Of a DNA stretch of 64,000 nt, positions 38,201-47,547 are shown in pieces; positions within the stretch are counted from its first letter, which is position 1, and each line of letters opens with the position of its first letter. Origin of the DNA: Atriophallophorus winterbourni (Eukaryota; Platyhelminthes; Trematoda; Plagiorchiida; Microphallidae). The stretch lies in contig JACCGJ010013225.1 in assembly GCA_013407085.1 (NCBI GenBank), forward strand, positions 48,305 to 112,304, in the 5' to 3' direction. The notes beneath the pieces were generated by a model that saw only the letters and a list, made by a program, of their open reading frames with translations, ran no database searches and was not told where the DNA came from. Position numbers and translations under genes: made by a program.

Positions 38201-40594
38201 CCGATGTTGTTCATTTCACAATCTCCACACGCAAGCTTTTATATGATATTCGGCCATTTTTCACAGCAAGCTTTGTCTCCAATAATGCTGAAACATTTGT
38301 GTAATGAAATTTCTGAGATAAGTTGAATACGAGGTAACGCGCGAACTGATGCTCGAATCATCGCGGATTTTGTTGTGATCAATTAAACCTTTTTTCGTCA
38401 AAGAACGCTACATATTACTTCATTTTTCTACTGAAACTTGAACAATTGTGGACCTTATTGCATTTTCGGTTCAGCGTGTTTTCTGAAGATAATCTATAGT
38501 GAACGTTTGCTTTCATTGAGCAAGTTTAGTCTGTGTATATTATATATTATTCTACTCGCACCCTTGATACAAACAGCCGCAAAGCTGGTGTGGAGTTTAA
38601 TTTCTATTCTTAAAATATGGATCATATCTCAGCAAATTTTGTAAATTTTAGTAAAAAACGGTGGCATATCCTAATTATGTAAATCCAGCGGTGACGATTT
38701 TGTATATCTGAAAAATTAATTTCTCTTTTTAAACTGGTATTTTAATGCAATTGAGTGACACTACACAACGTATTAATTTCAAATCAACTCGGAATTCGCG
38801 AAACCTGACCTGCTAGTGAGATTTCAATTCAATCAACTTCTATTGACAGGTCACGTGAAGCATTTTTTGTGATGGTCTTACCATGGGGTCATTGTTTCTC
38901 AGTGATGCAATTATGCAATTCTTTATCGCGGTCGAGTTGACCTTATCGTGTGATTTGAATCCAAGCATATTGCATAACGCATCGAATAGTAGGACCAGTC
39001 TTTGTGGGTTTTTGTTTTTACCGAACAGCATTCGAAATACCTTGCATATTGTTTCAAGGGGTAGTTTCAAAAGAATCGCAGTGATCAGGGCTCTTCTTTG
39101 TTGTGTATTGTAGTCTCCTGTGTGATCGCAATCCAGTAGACAGTTAAAAATGAACACGGCGTGTTTCTCCACAATCTTGGGTGGAACAATATCGAGTAAG
39201 CACTGTAACCAGACAGAAAATTCCGTTAAGATTTATTGATTGCATTTGGAAAATAAACAGATTTTCGCGAATTTTTATCAGATGATTTCAGGAAATAACT
39301 CATTTATGCTGTTAAGTTGTCACTCTAAACGAAATATACTATCGTTGATAAGAATGCAGTACTATGCGTGATATTATCATATGGAAAAACTAATTAATTA
39401 CAAAAGATGATACTGGTAATAATCGTAGGAGCGAACCTTTAAATATTTTGTCACATTCACCACGACGTGCTCCCTTTCATCACCCAGAAGTGGGCATAGC
39501 GTTTTTAGCAGGGCTTCAAATTCCATGGCTCTGAAATTGTAGGATTTTCCATAAGCTTTGAGCAGATAACTTCGAAAAGTATCCTGCAAGTTTTTTCCTC
39601 TCAGAGTAGCAGATATGCTTCTTTGAAAAATTTCAGGAAACGGATGCTGCCTTATCGCTGGCATGATAACTTCACCGGTTATTTCTTCCTCGGCATTTAT
39701 TTGAGTCCTAGTTTCGGTGGTAAATAAAGAAGAAACTTTTTTATTGATTCTTTCATATAAGCGGGACTTCGATTTCGGTGCTTTCACTATTTGTCTTGCT
39801 CTGACTTGATAAATTTGCAAATAGTTTTTGTTGTTGATGTTGGAGTGACCACGTTCATGAACGCATTTCGCAGCGAAGCTGCTCAATGCTCTGTAAGATG
39901 TTTGTACATTGTTCGGTAGTGTGTCAATTAAATTTTCAAACTCTTCAACATTTGTGTACGCGGTTAGGGACTGCATTATATTTGTGCATGCCATCCACAC
40001 TTCAGACTTTTCATTCATCGACGCAAAGTTGAGTAGGTTTTCAATTAATATTGCGAGATCCGCAAAATCGATATAACCATCGGACACTTCCTTGAGAACA
40101 AATTCCCAACATGCAATCCCAGGTTGATCAAAGAGTTTGCAAACAAATTTTGATTTGATTAGGCGTTTCAAGATGAACTTCAAAAGAGGACCCATATTCT
40201 TTGTGCGTTTTGCATGTACCAACAAACATTCAGCCGATTCATTCACCAAATCTTGGTTTGAGTTCCCAACAACCGTGAAAAAATTCCGTTCGATGTGTTG
40301 GATTATCTGATTTTTCCAGAATAGTGAACAATTACTTTGCAAAATCTTGCGTACAATGTTCAAAGTCATCTGTTTGTTCGGTAGGTGTGAACTGAATCCT
40401 AACACATGAGTCAATTTTTCGATAAGCGTTTTCAAATTACCCGGATCAAGGTACGAAATTGCGCAAGGATCAGCCAAATGTGTATACAAATGTTGCAGAG
40501 CACCGAAAGTATGTTGATCGTCCGATGGTATCCATGTATTTCTCAACGTCTGAATAATATGTAGATAATCCGGTGAACACTGTGAGTTGAGCAT
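17212..40594 (-). CDS. TOG-array protein, TOGARAM/crescerin-like, 10 coding exons
   Basis: Ten minus-strand exons join with matching phases into an ORF of about 1015 residues (1012 if the inner exon 3 donor is used). Exons: 40594-39437, 39202-38882, 37453-37324 (or -37333), 29067-28796, 26062-25974, 22915-22704, 20594-20537, 20081-19748, 18154-17736, 17266-17212. HEAT/TOG-like helical repeats fill roughly residues 1-235 and 345-530. A charged, low-complexity linker covers about 540-800. A C-terminal TOG domain at about 800-1010 has the helix motif LADDLTSADW and later SRMSIHALHLLGHF. TOG domains bind tubulin; TOGARAM proteins act in cilia and flagella on axonemal microtubules, which is family knowledge. 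TOGARAM1 is longer, while TOGARAM2 is near this length. CLASP-like is the main alternative. Exon 5 and 7 calls rest on splice sites and phase only. An upstream coding exon is not excluded, because no stop lies within about 130 bases 5' of the first ATG. Confidence 0.75.
17736..18154 (-). CDS. TOGARAM-like exon 9, C-terminal TOG helices
   Basis: The acceptor TTTACTTTCAG opens in phase 0 with MSRMSIHALHLLGHFLFL, then FILPPLIAKAGGDSATKF. These match TOG HEAT repeats in order (SR-x-A-x-L-LG; LP-L-KAGD-S-F). The donor is CAG|GTGAGA, phase 2. Confidence 0.78.
18485..18770 (+). repeat. Retrozyme family B copy in intron 8
   Basis: The part at 18610-18680 (AACAGTGGCATACAAG, then CACTGTTTCAAG) is shared with family A on its hammerhead strand. 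The flanks differ: here they include TTGGTCGTAACAACC and GCATGCAAATGA-type blocks that recur at 62525-62675. It carries a hammerhead on the plus strand, antisense to the host gene. Confidence 0.65.
18679..18716 (+). ncRNA. Hammerhead ribozyme motif, retrozyme family B
   Basis: Stem I CTAC/GTGG, CTGATGAG, loop AAACA, CGAAACCGG and a GTC cleavage triplet. The core is intact. The stem II outer and inner pairs remain (G-C, C-G) but the middle two are mismatched. Confidence 0.65.
18850..18905 (+). repeat. Retrozyme family B fragment
   Basis: GATGGAAATGCATGCAAATG and the following T-run repeat the post-hammerhead segment of the neighbouring copy. Confidence 0.5.
19748..20081 (-). CDS. TOGARAM-like exon 8, start of C-terminal TOG domain
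   Basis: The acceptor TTTAATTCTAG enters in phase 2 and the first codons give MAPEVVLRPRSQ. From about residue 800 the sequence LADDLTSADWTVQLNGLKNL is a textbook first TOG helix pair, with the conserved DW before the helix that packs the domain. The donor is CAG|GTAAAT, phase 0. Confidence 0.78.
20537..20594 (-). CDS. TOGARAM-like exon 7 (residues 728-746, microexon)
   Basis: A 58-base exon between TTTTGCAG and AG|GTATGT, phase 1 in and phase 2 out, both matching neighbours. It encodes PIQDENSVFSFPEPVSESS, a serine/proline-rich linker piece. The other frames of this stretch give no continuous exon-to-exon reading. Confidence 0.62.
21470..21492. repeat. TTGAA pentanucleotide run
   Basis: About four repeats of TTGAA/ATTGA, similar to tails that close CR1-type insertions here. 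No LINE coding sequence precedes it. Confidence 0.5.
22105..22200 (-). repeat. Decayed retrozyme family B hammerhead region
   Basis: Minus strand reads CCTACCTGATGAG, then degenerate stem II and GATGGAAATGCAT, in the same order as the copy at 18679-18740. Confidence 0.45.
22323..22418 (-). repeat. Long hairpin around a PLE-type hammerhead core
   Basis: Arms 22323-22347 and 22394-22418 pair at 24 of 25 positions. The 46-base loop, read on the minus strand, has CTAGACGA (CUGANGA with one inserted A), a CATC/GATG stem II and CGAAACGTC. The sequence after the ribozyme (ACAAGCTCGG) matches the start of the PLE 1 pLTR. It lies in intron 6 of the TOGARAM-like gene. Confidence 0.6.
22704..22915 (-). 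CDS. TOGARAM-like exon 6 (residues 657-727, linker)
   Basis: The acceptor TTATATAG gives phase 2 and the donor ATGC|GTGAGT at 22703 is a full consensus, phase 1. The exon encodes a proline- and basic-rich linker (VKPKPPQRRIKADRDRF) followed by SAIFSKKM. Codon use and composition are unlike the surrounding AT-rich intron. Confidence 0.68.
24420..24850 (-). pseudogene. Divergent PLE fragment with GIY-YIG motif
   Basis: Minus frame: NKASHLISRILKNLGILVAY and LLTHLRDTTLPGFAKN form the RT-endonuclease connector. NCIYKISCKSFSGVYIGQT then carries an intact GIY-YIG signature, ended by a stop. The frame resumes STRINKRIRFGKL and VETGHSVDPINVEMMRRW. It is from another PLE subfamily than the copies at 1-2580 and 46560-47480. 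It sits in intron 5. Confidence 0.72.
25974..26062 (-). CDS. TOGARAM-like exon 5 (residues 628-657, linker)
   Basis: A short acidic exon (NDYIATEEDNDGFCNTEESE) found by phase and splice sites. The acceptor ATATGCAG gives phase 0 in; the donor CAG|GTAAAA at 25973 gives phase 2 out, exactly what exons 4 and 6 require. There is no domain match; the support is the phase fit. Confidence 0.6.
26500..26810. repeat. Old retrozyme family A copy, more than one unit
   Basis: Recognisable blocks in family order: GTCGTCAGGTAGACA near 26550, ACAGAATCGCAGAGTGATT at 26620, then TGCTCACATC and CCAGTTTCTGGATGTTTGCC near 26700. Substitutions have destroyed both hammerheads. It is in intron 4. Confidence 0.55.
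26820..27690 (+). pseudogene. C2HC-tailed LINE, copy 3
   Basis: LFKYLGSTIPDNLSLDTIID and IGRATVVLSRLNSRVCGN give the post-RT region; LRSIRRIMNTSRMD follows, then a stop and decayed C-terminal sequence to the GTCGACATCGAC-type tail box. It is longer at the 5' side than copy 1. It lies in intron 4, inverted relative to copy 4. Confidence 0.75.
28015..28590 (-). pseudogene. C2HC-tailed LINE, copy 4, finger intact
   Basis: Minus frame SMENGRISEDPLYGELQLGS, GRPQLRYKDVCKRDMKALGI and SHRRHC, then YRCKRCGRDCSFRIGLLSHS followed by KSC, which gives the complete CX2CX12HX3C finger. The element ends at the GTCGACATCGAC-type box near 28030. It lies in intron 4, 200 bp downstream of exon 4. Confidence 0.78.
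28796..29067 (-). CDS. TOGARAM-like exon 4 (residues 537-627, linker)
   Basis: The acceptor is TTATTATTATTTAG with phase 1, matching exon 3. The encoded segment is polar and basic, with no HEAT pattern, as expected for the inter-TOG linker (SWLRSYSPDGTQDSEE; TKSYLAKLRKAKLYQ). The donor CAG|GTTCGC at 28795 is phase 0 and has the same six intronic bases as the exon 1 donor. The upstream 8.3-kb intron is full of retroelements. Confidence 0.66.
29068..33110. other. Intron 3, AT-rich, no gene
   Basis: No domain-bearing frame. A retrozyme family B scrap occurs at 30680-30730 (minus strand) next to a short CA run. Short frames at 30348-30545 and 31209-31614 have no support. Confidence 0.4.
30680..30730 (-). 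repeat. Retrozyme family B scrap with CA run
   Basis: Minus strand GTGTGTGTGATGGAAAT and AATGAGCTTTT match the segment after the family B hammerhead. Confidence 0.42.
33120..35610 (+). pseudogene. R2-like LINE with REL endonuclease, split by an insertion
   Basis: The N-terminal part (33122-33650) has RILSTRWTINGHTSF and REIRGSATGLDRVKPDAL, R2/NeSL-type pre-RT and RT start. RT continues at 34250 with SIDLAKTLDWVSHKPIF, GVKKGDPHSSLLF and SITFADDLLVF. The C-terminus has a zinc-knuckle remnant CGGCGHPE (about 35217) and a restriction-like endonuclease core at 35337-35606: KTDLITVKDGIAFVMDNQI then ESKRSKY. Stops and frameshifts are present. A CR1 tail (33660-34090) interrupts it. Not near rDNA. 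It lies in intron 3 on the strand opposite the gene. Confidence 0.75.
33660..34090 (+). pseudogene. CR1-like LINE 3' tail inserted in the R2-like LINE
   Basis: VPSSHINCRRHFFAVRAIFL and QHVVDSPCLAIFRAKLDLHM give the CR1 C-terminus, ending in a CTTGAATA repeat at about 34062-34082. The R2-like frame resumes afterwards. Confidence 0.72.
36190..37070 (+). pseudogene. C2HC-tailed LINE, copy 5
   Basis: FSYLGSTIADYLS-like sequence near 36260 in a broken frame, MYSIYEASAVSLTYHGWAKK (36491), ACSPSYDSATYAGW, then the finger region CERCGRDCSSRIGLLSHS-like near 36930-36970 and the tail box at 37020-37045. Multiple frameshifts. It lies in intron 3, 250 bp from exon 3. Confidence 0.7.
37324..37453 (-). 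CDS. TOGARAM-like exon 3 (residues 494-537)
   Basis: The exon starts after TTTAAAAG in phase 0 with VRNSVINFFVAILENL. Joined to the end of exon 2 this gives NDPMVRNSVINFF, a typical HEAT turn and helix, so the junction is well supported. Two donors, at 37332 and 37323, share phase 1 and would differ by three residues. Confidence 0.72.
38882..39202 (-). CDS. TOGARAM-like exon 2 (residues 387-493)
   Basis: The acceptor is a strong pyrimidine tract ending TTACAG, followed in phase 0 by CLLDIVPPKIVEKHAVF. The donor is canonical ATG|GTAAGA at 38881. Content is HEAT helices (LLFDALCNMLGF; NCIIASLRNNDPM) continuing the second TOG array. Intron 1 is only 234 bp. Confidence 0.78.
39437..40594 (-). 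CDS. TOGARAM-like exon 1 (residues 1-386)
   Basis: This is the longest open frame in the window and its first Met codon is at 40594. It is rich in amphipathic helices typical of HEAT repeats. It covers an N-terminal TOG-like array (about 1-235), a basic linker (KAPKSKSRLYERINKK) and the first helices of a second array (EALLKTLCPLLGDEREHVVV). The donor is AG|GTTCGC at 39436, phase 0. The frame runs on to a stop at 39398, but those residues do not fit the helical pattern and phase 0 matches the next acceptor. Confidence 0.78.
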
Positions 40595-40666
40595 TATTCC
40601 CGTGCAGAATACTGAGCTTCTGCAAACAACTGAACTTTCCGAATCACAAAAGTCAAGTGGTTGTAC

Positions 40667-40673
40667 TTTTATA
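40667..40673 (-). promoter_or_regulatory. TATA-like box upstream of the TOGARAM-like start
   Basis: Minus-strand TATAAAA sits 73 bases before the ATG at 40594. If used it would give a short 5' UTR. A single motif in AT-rich DNA is weak evidence. Confidence 0.35.
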
Positions 40674-41375
40674 TTGATCGATAGATTTAATCAACACAAA
40701 AACGATTTGATTAACCAATAGACGAGCGGCTACTAAGATCCGAATGCAATCCAACGGTTAAAAAAATTTTTACAAGCCCAATAGAATTTTAAGAAAAGAT
40801 AAACACTTGTTTCCAGATTCATTTTCCACGAAAACTGCATTGTATTTGAATATTAACGTTTGGTCCATTTGGGAACCATCACCTTTGCCAACGTGGTATA
40901 GAGCTATGAAGTAAACGCAACTCTTCTCAGCCATCACTTACTGATTCTATAAATGTGTATACTTTTCACTGACCTACTCAATGGGATTACTTGTCAAATG
41001 TTCTCTGCATGAGTTTGAAACACGCAATGCTTGGTTTATACAAAATTAAGCAAACTGAGGCCATTATTTCGAAACGAATCGCAGCTAGAATAACCATCTT
41101 CCAGTGTTCGTGTCAATGAGCTTAAAATAAAATGATCTTTGAATTCGATTATTCTTTGTTCGCTAAGCCTATTATTGATTTATTTTGATAAATACGCAGC
41201 GTCATATTTAAATTTTTATATAAGATTCTGTTGTGATTCATGAAATACGGGTGGGAAAAACTATTCCATCAACAGTTATTTAGATCAGTTAAAATAATTG
41301 TACGCTCGGTTGTGGTGTGGCAATAAAACAACAATTTTCTGAGCTCAATTTCATTTACAAATTTGCCTGTCAAGT
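40674..41375. other. Upstream flank of the TOGARAM-like gene
   Basis: AT-rich, no motif recognised beyond the TATA-like box noted separately. Confidence 0.35.
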
Positions 41376-41379
41376 TTTC

Positions 41380-41860
41380 ATTTTATTTTGTTGTTCACAT
41401 CCTTACCAACTTGCAAATCACAACCGGTTTGTAGCTGTTTGCTGATATCACGTTGAGACAGTAAACGCAGGTTCGGTGAGCTGTGACACAGTTGTAAAGC
41501 GATAAGCGGAGGTGTACATAAAAGCAACTGTTATATCGGGTTCGTAGAACAAAACCAAGGTGTTCGAATGCAGAATCACAAAGCGTTTAAGACACTTACA
41601 AAATTGCAAATGTCAAGTGTTGCTCACACAACCCGCACTTTCACTATACAAACAGTTTGTATCTGTTTGTCGTCATCGGGTGGAAAGAGTAAAATTAGAT
41701 CTAATGTGCCGTGTAACATTGAAAAAGTGATGAATTAAATTAGACTTTGAAGCCACCTCCGCGAACGCTCGAGAAATAATCATTTCGTGATTCTATATTT
41801 GAACACCGTGATTCGTTGTATCGGTTGTTGTGTGAACGTTTATGATGACGCTAGCAACAC
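41380..41860. repeat. Old retrozyme family A dimer
   Basis: GTTGTTCACATCC at 41391 recurs as GTTGCTCACAC near 41620. Each is followed by the CGGTTTG-TA-CTGTTTG-block of the hammerhead region and by GAGACAGTAAA or GGAAAGAGTAAA. About 230-bp spacing. Both ribozyme cores are mutated. Confidence 0.6.
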
Positions 41861-43185
41861 ATGACATTGGTAGTTTCTAAGCGTTGTGTCTTCAATAACT
41901 AACTTTTTTATCAGCCCTTTTTAGTATTTTTTTTATTTTTGCAGCTGGGCAAAACTTTTTATCGCGAAATAACGCAAACTTTGTTAAGTTGAGTAAGCAT
42001 ATATGATTTAAAAACCATTTGAATCTGTTGTTCAGTAATTTAAAAATTGAATCCGGAACGCACTAAGAAATTAGAATTTTTGACAAGTTTTCAATCTCCT
42101 TTAAAAACCTCGATTGTAGACCCTTTATAAACATTTCCTATGGGATGTAATTAAATGATGTGAACTCACTCTCAATAAATTAGTTCATAAATTACAAATG
42201 TGGATGCTTATCAGATCCTGATCAATCAAAACTCACAACTAATACAAAATTTGCTTTGTGTTAGGAAAATCCACATTAATCTAAAACTCACACCTACTTC
42301 ATTCGGTTACCCCATTATAAATGATGTTACGTTTGTAACATTTAAATCGATCCCCATTAAATGGCCATAATTATGGATTACAACTTTTGAAAAATGAACA
42401 CTCAGAATTATAGAGCCTATCTATATTAATTCATTTTCGCAATCTTTAACTTTAGAACTTACGTTATATATTCCCACTGATCACGAAATCTTAAGTAGAT
42501 GCTACGGTGAAACTATAGCCTACTTAATGCGCAACAGTAATCAGAATGGCTGTATTTTTCTCAAAACTAACACGGATAAAGAATAGCAGCTGCTATGGAT
42601 CCCATGTCAAATAATGTTTTGTTACAGTAAAGAATATCAATTTCCTTAGAAAACTAAATATTCAGCGCTCTTGACTAGTAAGCTGTATATATGGTGATAA
42701 AAAGCGGAAACATTGTTGCATGATAAATAACCGTCGATTAGTTATTTAATGAATTAAGCAAACACTAACAAATTTTTTTATATTTTACTTAGCCTCTCAA
42801 TTTTGTAACGCATATATTAGTTGGATTGATTATTCAATCAGCTGATGATGAAGTGTTTCACTATCTACGAGTGTCGGTTTCACAAGCAATGACTTACATG
42901 CAATTATAAAAATAAATAATTCTTTTCTCAATATCCGAGACATGCTGAGCAGCATTACAAATAATTACCAAAATGTTAGTACAATGAAATCAAAATTTGT
43001 ACAGTCATAAATAGAAATGAATGTCAAATTTTCAGAGGAATTATTTTATTCGGTTAAAAATCTACAGGTCAAAATATTTTGCCTCGATGGTTTTAATTTT
43101 TCCTTCTTCGTAATTACCCAGTAACTAGCCGGAATCGAAAAATCGAAATTGATACTATATTTTGTATCGCACTTACGATCTGACT
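41861..43185. other. No recognisable gene
   Basis: AT-rich; nothing identified. Confidence 0.4.
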
Positions 43186-43189
43186 GATA

Positions 43190-43560
43190 ATCGCCTTTCA
43201 TGATCTCAACTCACTGTAAAGTAGACCTTTTGGAATTTGACGATGTTCTATTTTGTACACATGATCCAGCCAGTATATACAGCGGTATCGTAGTAGCGTG
43301 AACATGATGCTTTAGAAAGCACTTCAGCGTCCGTTGTTTTGTCCACCCACAATACACTTAACATGCGTCAAATTATTTTTTAATTGAAAAACATTCAGCT
43401 CCTGTTTGTGTTTCGCTTGAATGGTCAAGGTTTCACTGTCGTACGTAATGATGGAAAGCAAAAACGTCCATTGACTTGAGACTTTGGTAATTTTTATGCT
43501 AATCGTCGGCCCAAAGTCTTTCCAGGCCATTGAATAGTAGTTCATTAGCGATTGGAGCTT
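43190..43560 (-). pseudogene. C2HC-tailed LINE, copy 6, decayed
   Basis: Minus frame SSQWTFLLSIITYDSETLTI, KHKQELNVFQLK, then IMFTLLRYRCIYWLDHVYKI, a diverged form of the FTLLRQRRLRWLGHVYRM block. Finger and tail are lost. Confidence 0.65.
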
Positions 43561-43564
43561 TTTT

Positions 43565-46200
43565 TCAGATCAAGCAATGCAGGTTGCATCGTTGGCACGC
43601 AGCAAGCAACAGATTAGCACATCCAGTACCTACGTTTGTGTTCTAAAACGGTTCAGGTTAAAAAGGTTGTCATCACATCGCGTTCGTTGATAAATATTTT
43701 CGTTTCTCTTCCTAAAGCGTGCTTCAGCAGCGAAGCAAAAACTATGCTCTACAGCATGGCAGCAATAATACATCATTGTTTAAAGCCGCTGCAAACTTGG
43801 AAAGCTTCCATGCTGCAACGATTGAAGTAGACTGACCACTTTTACGACAATTTGAAAATGAATATCAAATTTGAACAGTTTTGAAGGAAGGTCTACAAGA
43901 TCAAGCAATTCGCCGATACCCTAAACTCTAACTCAATGAAGACAGTGAATAATGACATAGTCAATAACAAATACATTTTTGGAGTGCTACCTTTTTCAAA
44001 GGATGTTTCCAATATACTATTATGCATAATTGGCCTCCTGATATTCACGAATACTTGAGGTAGCGTGTATTCAACAACCCTCTGTTTTTTTATTTTCTGT
44101 TCTTGTTACTGTGGTTCATTTTTTACCGGCACTTGATTCCGAATAGTTTCTTATTTAGAAATTGTATCCGATCAACATGGTAGCATTGGACATTCAGCAA
44201 GAGAATCAATAATCACAAATTTGGCTGGTGGTCGCACTCACTTGATGAAAAATTTGAATTCAAAAGAACATTTTTTCGTCGACTTCATTGGTTCACAATA
44301 TGAAGCCTTGCATCTAAGAATTGGATGGGTTCTATTTTAGGATTTATAGAGGCAGTAGTTTTTAATACTTGGCCTCAACTGGACCAATCATGTGCCTGCA
44401 TAGTGGTCAAAAGCTCGCTAGCAACATTCCGACACTGCGCCTTGGTTACCTTGCCGTCGAGCATGAATCACACACGAACCCGTTTTCCTCAGTTTATTTA
44501 TAACCTACACTATGCATCTCTGATGAATTTCCCGTTCTTCTTGGAAAGGATTTCTTGAGAATTTAAATTGGCAGAAGGTTAATACACACGACGGAGCTGT
44601 GTCTCAACTGAGTTATTCCAAGATGTGCCCGACGATTTACGCTGACGTAAATTCGGAGGACTTATTAGAATTGAGAAATTTCTTACTCGTCCACCCTACT
44701 GAGGGCTGCTTGTTAATAAATTAAAGGTATGAAATCATTCGTGTGCAAACACGAGACTGTTTCATAGTCATGATGAAACACCAAGTCATGCGAATTATTA
44801 TTAGTTAGTTTTACGCAGAACAACATTTCAATAAATATTTATTTCACAAACATAATGTCTGCATATATTTCTATATTCTATTCGTTAGCAACGGAAAATG
44901 GCATGTTGAGCATGATGAATTGTGATTTATGTATGTAAAATTTACACATATGAATGTTCGCGAAATCAACCGAAATATTATTATAAAAAATTTATATTTT
45001 TCAAAATAATGTCATGCGTGCGAAATATAGACAAGGGAAAATAGCGAACGATCGGAACCCAGAAAAGTTTGTATTGCACCGTTTGAACTCTGGAAAGATG
45101 CTTATTTAGTTAGTATAAATGGGAACATTTAAACCGGACTTTATTAACTAGGCTCAAGGACACGATGATTAGGTCATAAACAGTAGAATGAAAAGGCTGT
45201 TTTCCTTGAATTTCCGAAATTTTGGAAGGTTAATTCTCAAGATGAAGTAAATTTGTCATTTCAAAATAAATGATAAAAACAAAAAAGTATGTCGACAAAG
45301 TATATTTTTCTTGAAATTAATTTAACATTCAGCAGTTAAATAACTTTTCTGTTGACTATTTATGTACGTACTCATCAGTAGTTGACAAGTTGGCATGTTT
45401 CTTGATTTAATACATACTCATTCTAAATGAAATAGTTTGGTGTTACAAATGCAGAAACATTTAAAATATTCTCAATAGTATTTCTTTATGGTTCATGTGC
45501 CGATAGTTTCATTCCGTATGCGTCTTTTTTGCTATCAGAACAAAATTATTCCATTTTAATTGAAAGGGTCATGATTTCACCATTATTGATTAAAAAATTT
45601 TTAACGATATTTGAGAGATATTATTTTAGAATTAGTATTAATAAAGATACTGCTGCACGACAATATTAGCTGGAAATTGCCACCTTTGATCATAAGAGAA
45701 GCATTACATTGTTTTTAACTAAAATTTTCAAAATTTAACCTCATGTTTTAAAATTAATTATTGATCATTTAACTATTTTGTGGCTACACATAATTAGCGT
45801 CAGTTAATATTGAAAGCGCTTCATGAAATATCCGGCACAATTTGATTAATTTTGCACTAAAAGGGCGTGTTCATACCAGCAAAATTTAATGTTTGTATCA
45901 AGCGTGGTTTCTTTACTACAAATTTGATAATTTCCTGCTTCAAATTGTGCAACACCTCGATATACGTATCATTTATTCTAAGCAATAGAAACATTAATTT
46001 TATTAACGATAACTATCTATTGCATTATTCGGACGAAGTCTTATAGGTTGAAAACCTTTCGAGTAAATCGAGGAAATCTAAGTTTTTATTAAAGCTCCGA
46101 CAATTGAGTTCTCCCCCCAAGACCGCAGGTACGATAAAAATAGACTGGAAACAGATACTGGTGGATCTTGATTTGAAGAGGCAATTATGAATAAATAAAA
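43565..46200. other. No recognisable gene
   Basis: AT-rich, with short frames at 43636-43830 and 44325-44558 that have no supporting feature. Confidence 0.4.
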
Positions 46201-46215
46201 GCTTTGAAATTGGTA

Positions 46216-46325
46216 GGTGTTATACCAGCTGGTATGGATGATTGCAGACGTTTCGTAATCAAACCAGGTGACATCATCAGCGAAACGTCTTTCGAATCAA
46301 CTTCGCGATGGACATCATTCGAATT
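46216..46325 (-). repeat. PLE 2 terminal repeat with hammerhead, sense orientation
   Basis: It lies just downstream of the PLE 2 endonuclease (minus strand). It is an inverted match to 47548-47660. It contains the hammerhead core described separately. The open frame across it on the plus strand is a by-product. Confidence 0.65.
46241..46289 (-). ncRNA. Hammerhead motif, PLE 2 downstream end
   Basis: Minus strand CTGATGA (46280-46274), T, a weak GT..AC stem, GAAAC (46254-46250) and GTC. Nine-base arms GACGTTTCG/CGAAACGTC (46247-46255, 46281-46289) can also pair with each other, a possible alternative fold. Confidence 0.5.
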
Positions 46326-46564
46326 TATCTGCTGTTTGCGGCCTCAACTAGGGTGGATAGCTAGAATTCTTGCATGTCCTCGTTTTTAGCGTGTTCTCAT
46401 TGAATACCACGCTTTGAGGAACTATAGGATGTGACGAGTTCTGCCTTTGGCAATGATTCCTGTTTTATCATAACTGAATTAGTGTCCTTCGTTAGCCATG
46501 TATACTAATATTTTTGATTTGTGTTCATTTCGTCGTTTACCCTGTTTGTGATCTTTATCCTGTT

Positions 46565-47480
46565 TTATAACCTTCCAATCTGTCCGATATAATATTTCTC
46601 AGAATGGAAATACGGGATTGTATACACGACTTTATTTTTTTCCTCCTTGATAAACGTGTCCTTGACTTTGACTAAATGTCTTCCCAGCGTTGATTCCTGT
46701 TTGTGAGCTATATTAATTACGAGCAAGCTTGGAATTATTGCGATGATCTCCGATGTTTTTTGTTTATAGGGGATTGGCAATCTGGCTGTGTTTGTTTTGT
46801 TCTTTTGCCATTGGAATGTTCAGTCCTTGTTGCGATTGATGACGTTGTTTGGGTAACCATTCTCTTGCAAGAGTTTGAATAAATATCTCTCCTCTTATTT
46901 CTTGAGTTTGTCGATACTTCAGTGTGTTCTCGGTGGTTAAATAATGTTCGCGCATAGCTTCACTTGTGAGTGGTGGGGTGCTTGCTTCTAAGTTTGAAAA
47001 TGTGATCGGTGTGTGTTCGTTTCCAGTATACAATTGTTTCTGTTCTTCGCACGTTCACATCAAGAAATAATAGGTAATTTTTTCATTCTGTCTCATTCAT
47101 AAATTAAATTCCAGTGAAGATGCGATTCAGCAAATTGTGCGCATCCTCCAAGTTTTTATTCTCCAGAATCACGAAAGTATCATCGACTTATCGGACTCAG
47201 AGTTTGGTTTTAATTAACAGTAATGCGTTACGTTTAAGTCTTTGCATTACGGACTCCATTAGCAACCCAGAGATTGGCGATCCAATTGGGGTTCCTTTCA
47301 TAAAAACAATCATTGAATTTGAAATTCGTCTACAAACACAATTTCGATAACTGCAGTATACTGTCCTTGATCCGTCTGTTGCCATTCTGCTGAATTACGC
47401 GTTCGCCCTTCAGTTGTGATATGGTTTGCAGCGGTAAAGTTGTGTCGATCGATGTGAAAAACGTTGTAACATCAAAATAA
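46565..47480 (-). pseudogene. PLE 2 reverse transcriptase and GIY-YIG endonuclease, broken
   Basis: Read leftward: motif A MVYFDVTTFFTSID (about 47475), KGTPIGSPISGLLMESVMQR (47310), then VR*VDDTFVILENKN near 47190, in which the Tyr of YVDD is a stop codon. LFLDVNV follows, then HKQESTLGRHLVKVKDTF and KVVYTIPYFHSEKYYIGQIG, the GIY-YIG core, at 46565-46650. The 5' part of the ORF is absent. Inactive. Confidence 0.8.
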
Positions 47481-47547
47481 ACCATGATTTCTCCAACTTC
47501 TATATTCACAGATTTTACCTTCTGTATAAGACGTGCGATTAAGTGTG

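Noticed and set aside
46204..46389. Plus-strand ORF matching a minus-strand ORF at 47.6 kb
   Set aside because: The match comes from the inverted, ribozyme-bearing PLE terminal repeat; it is not protein coding.
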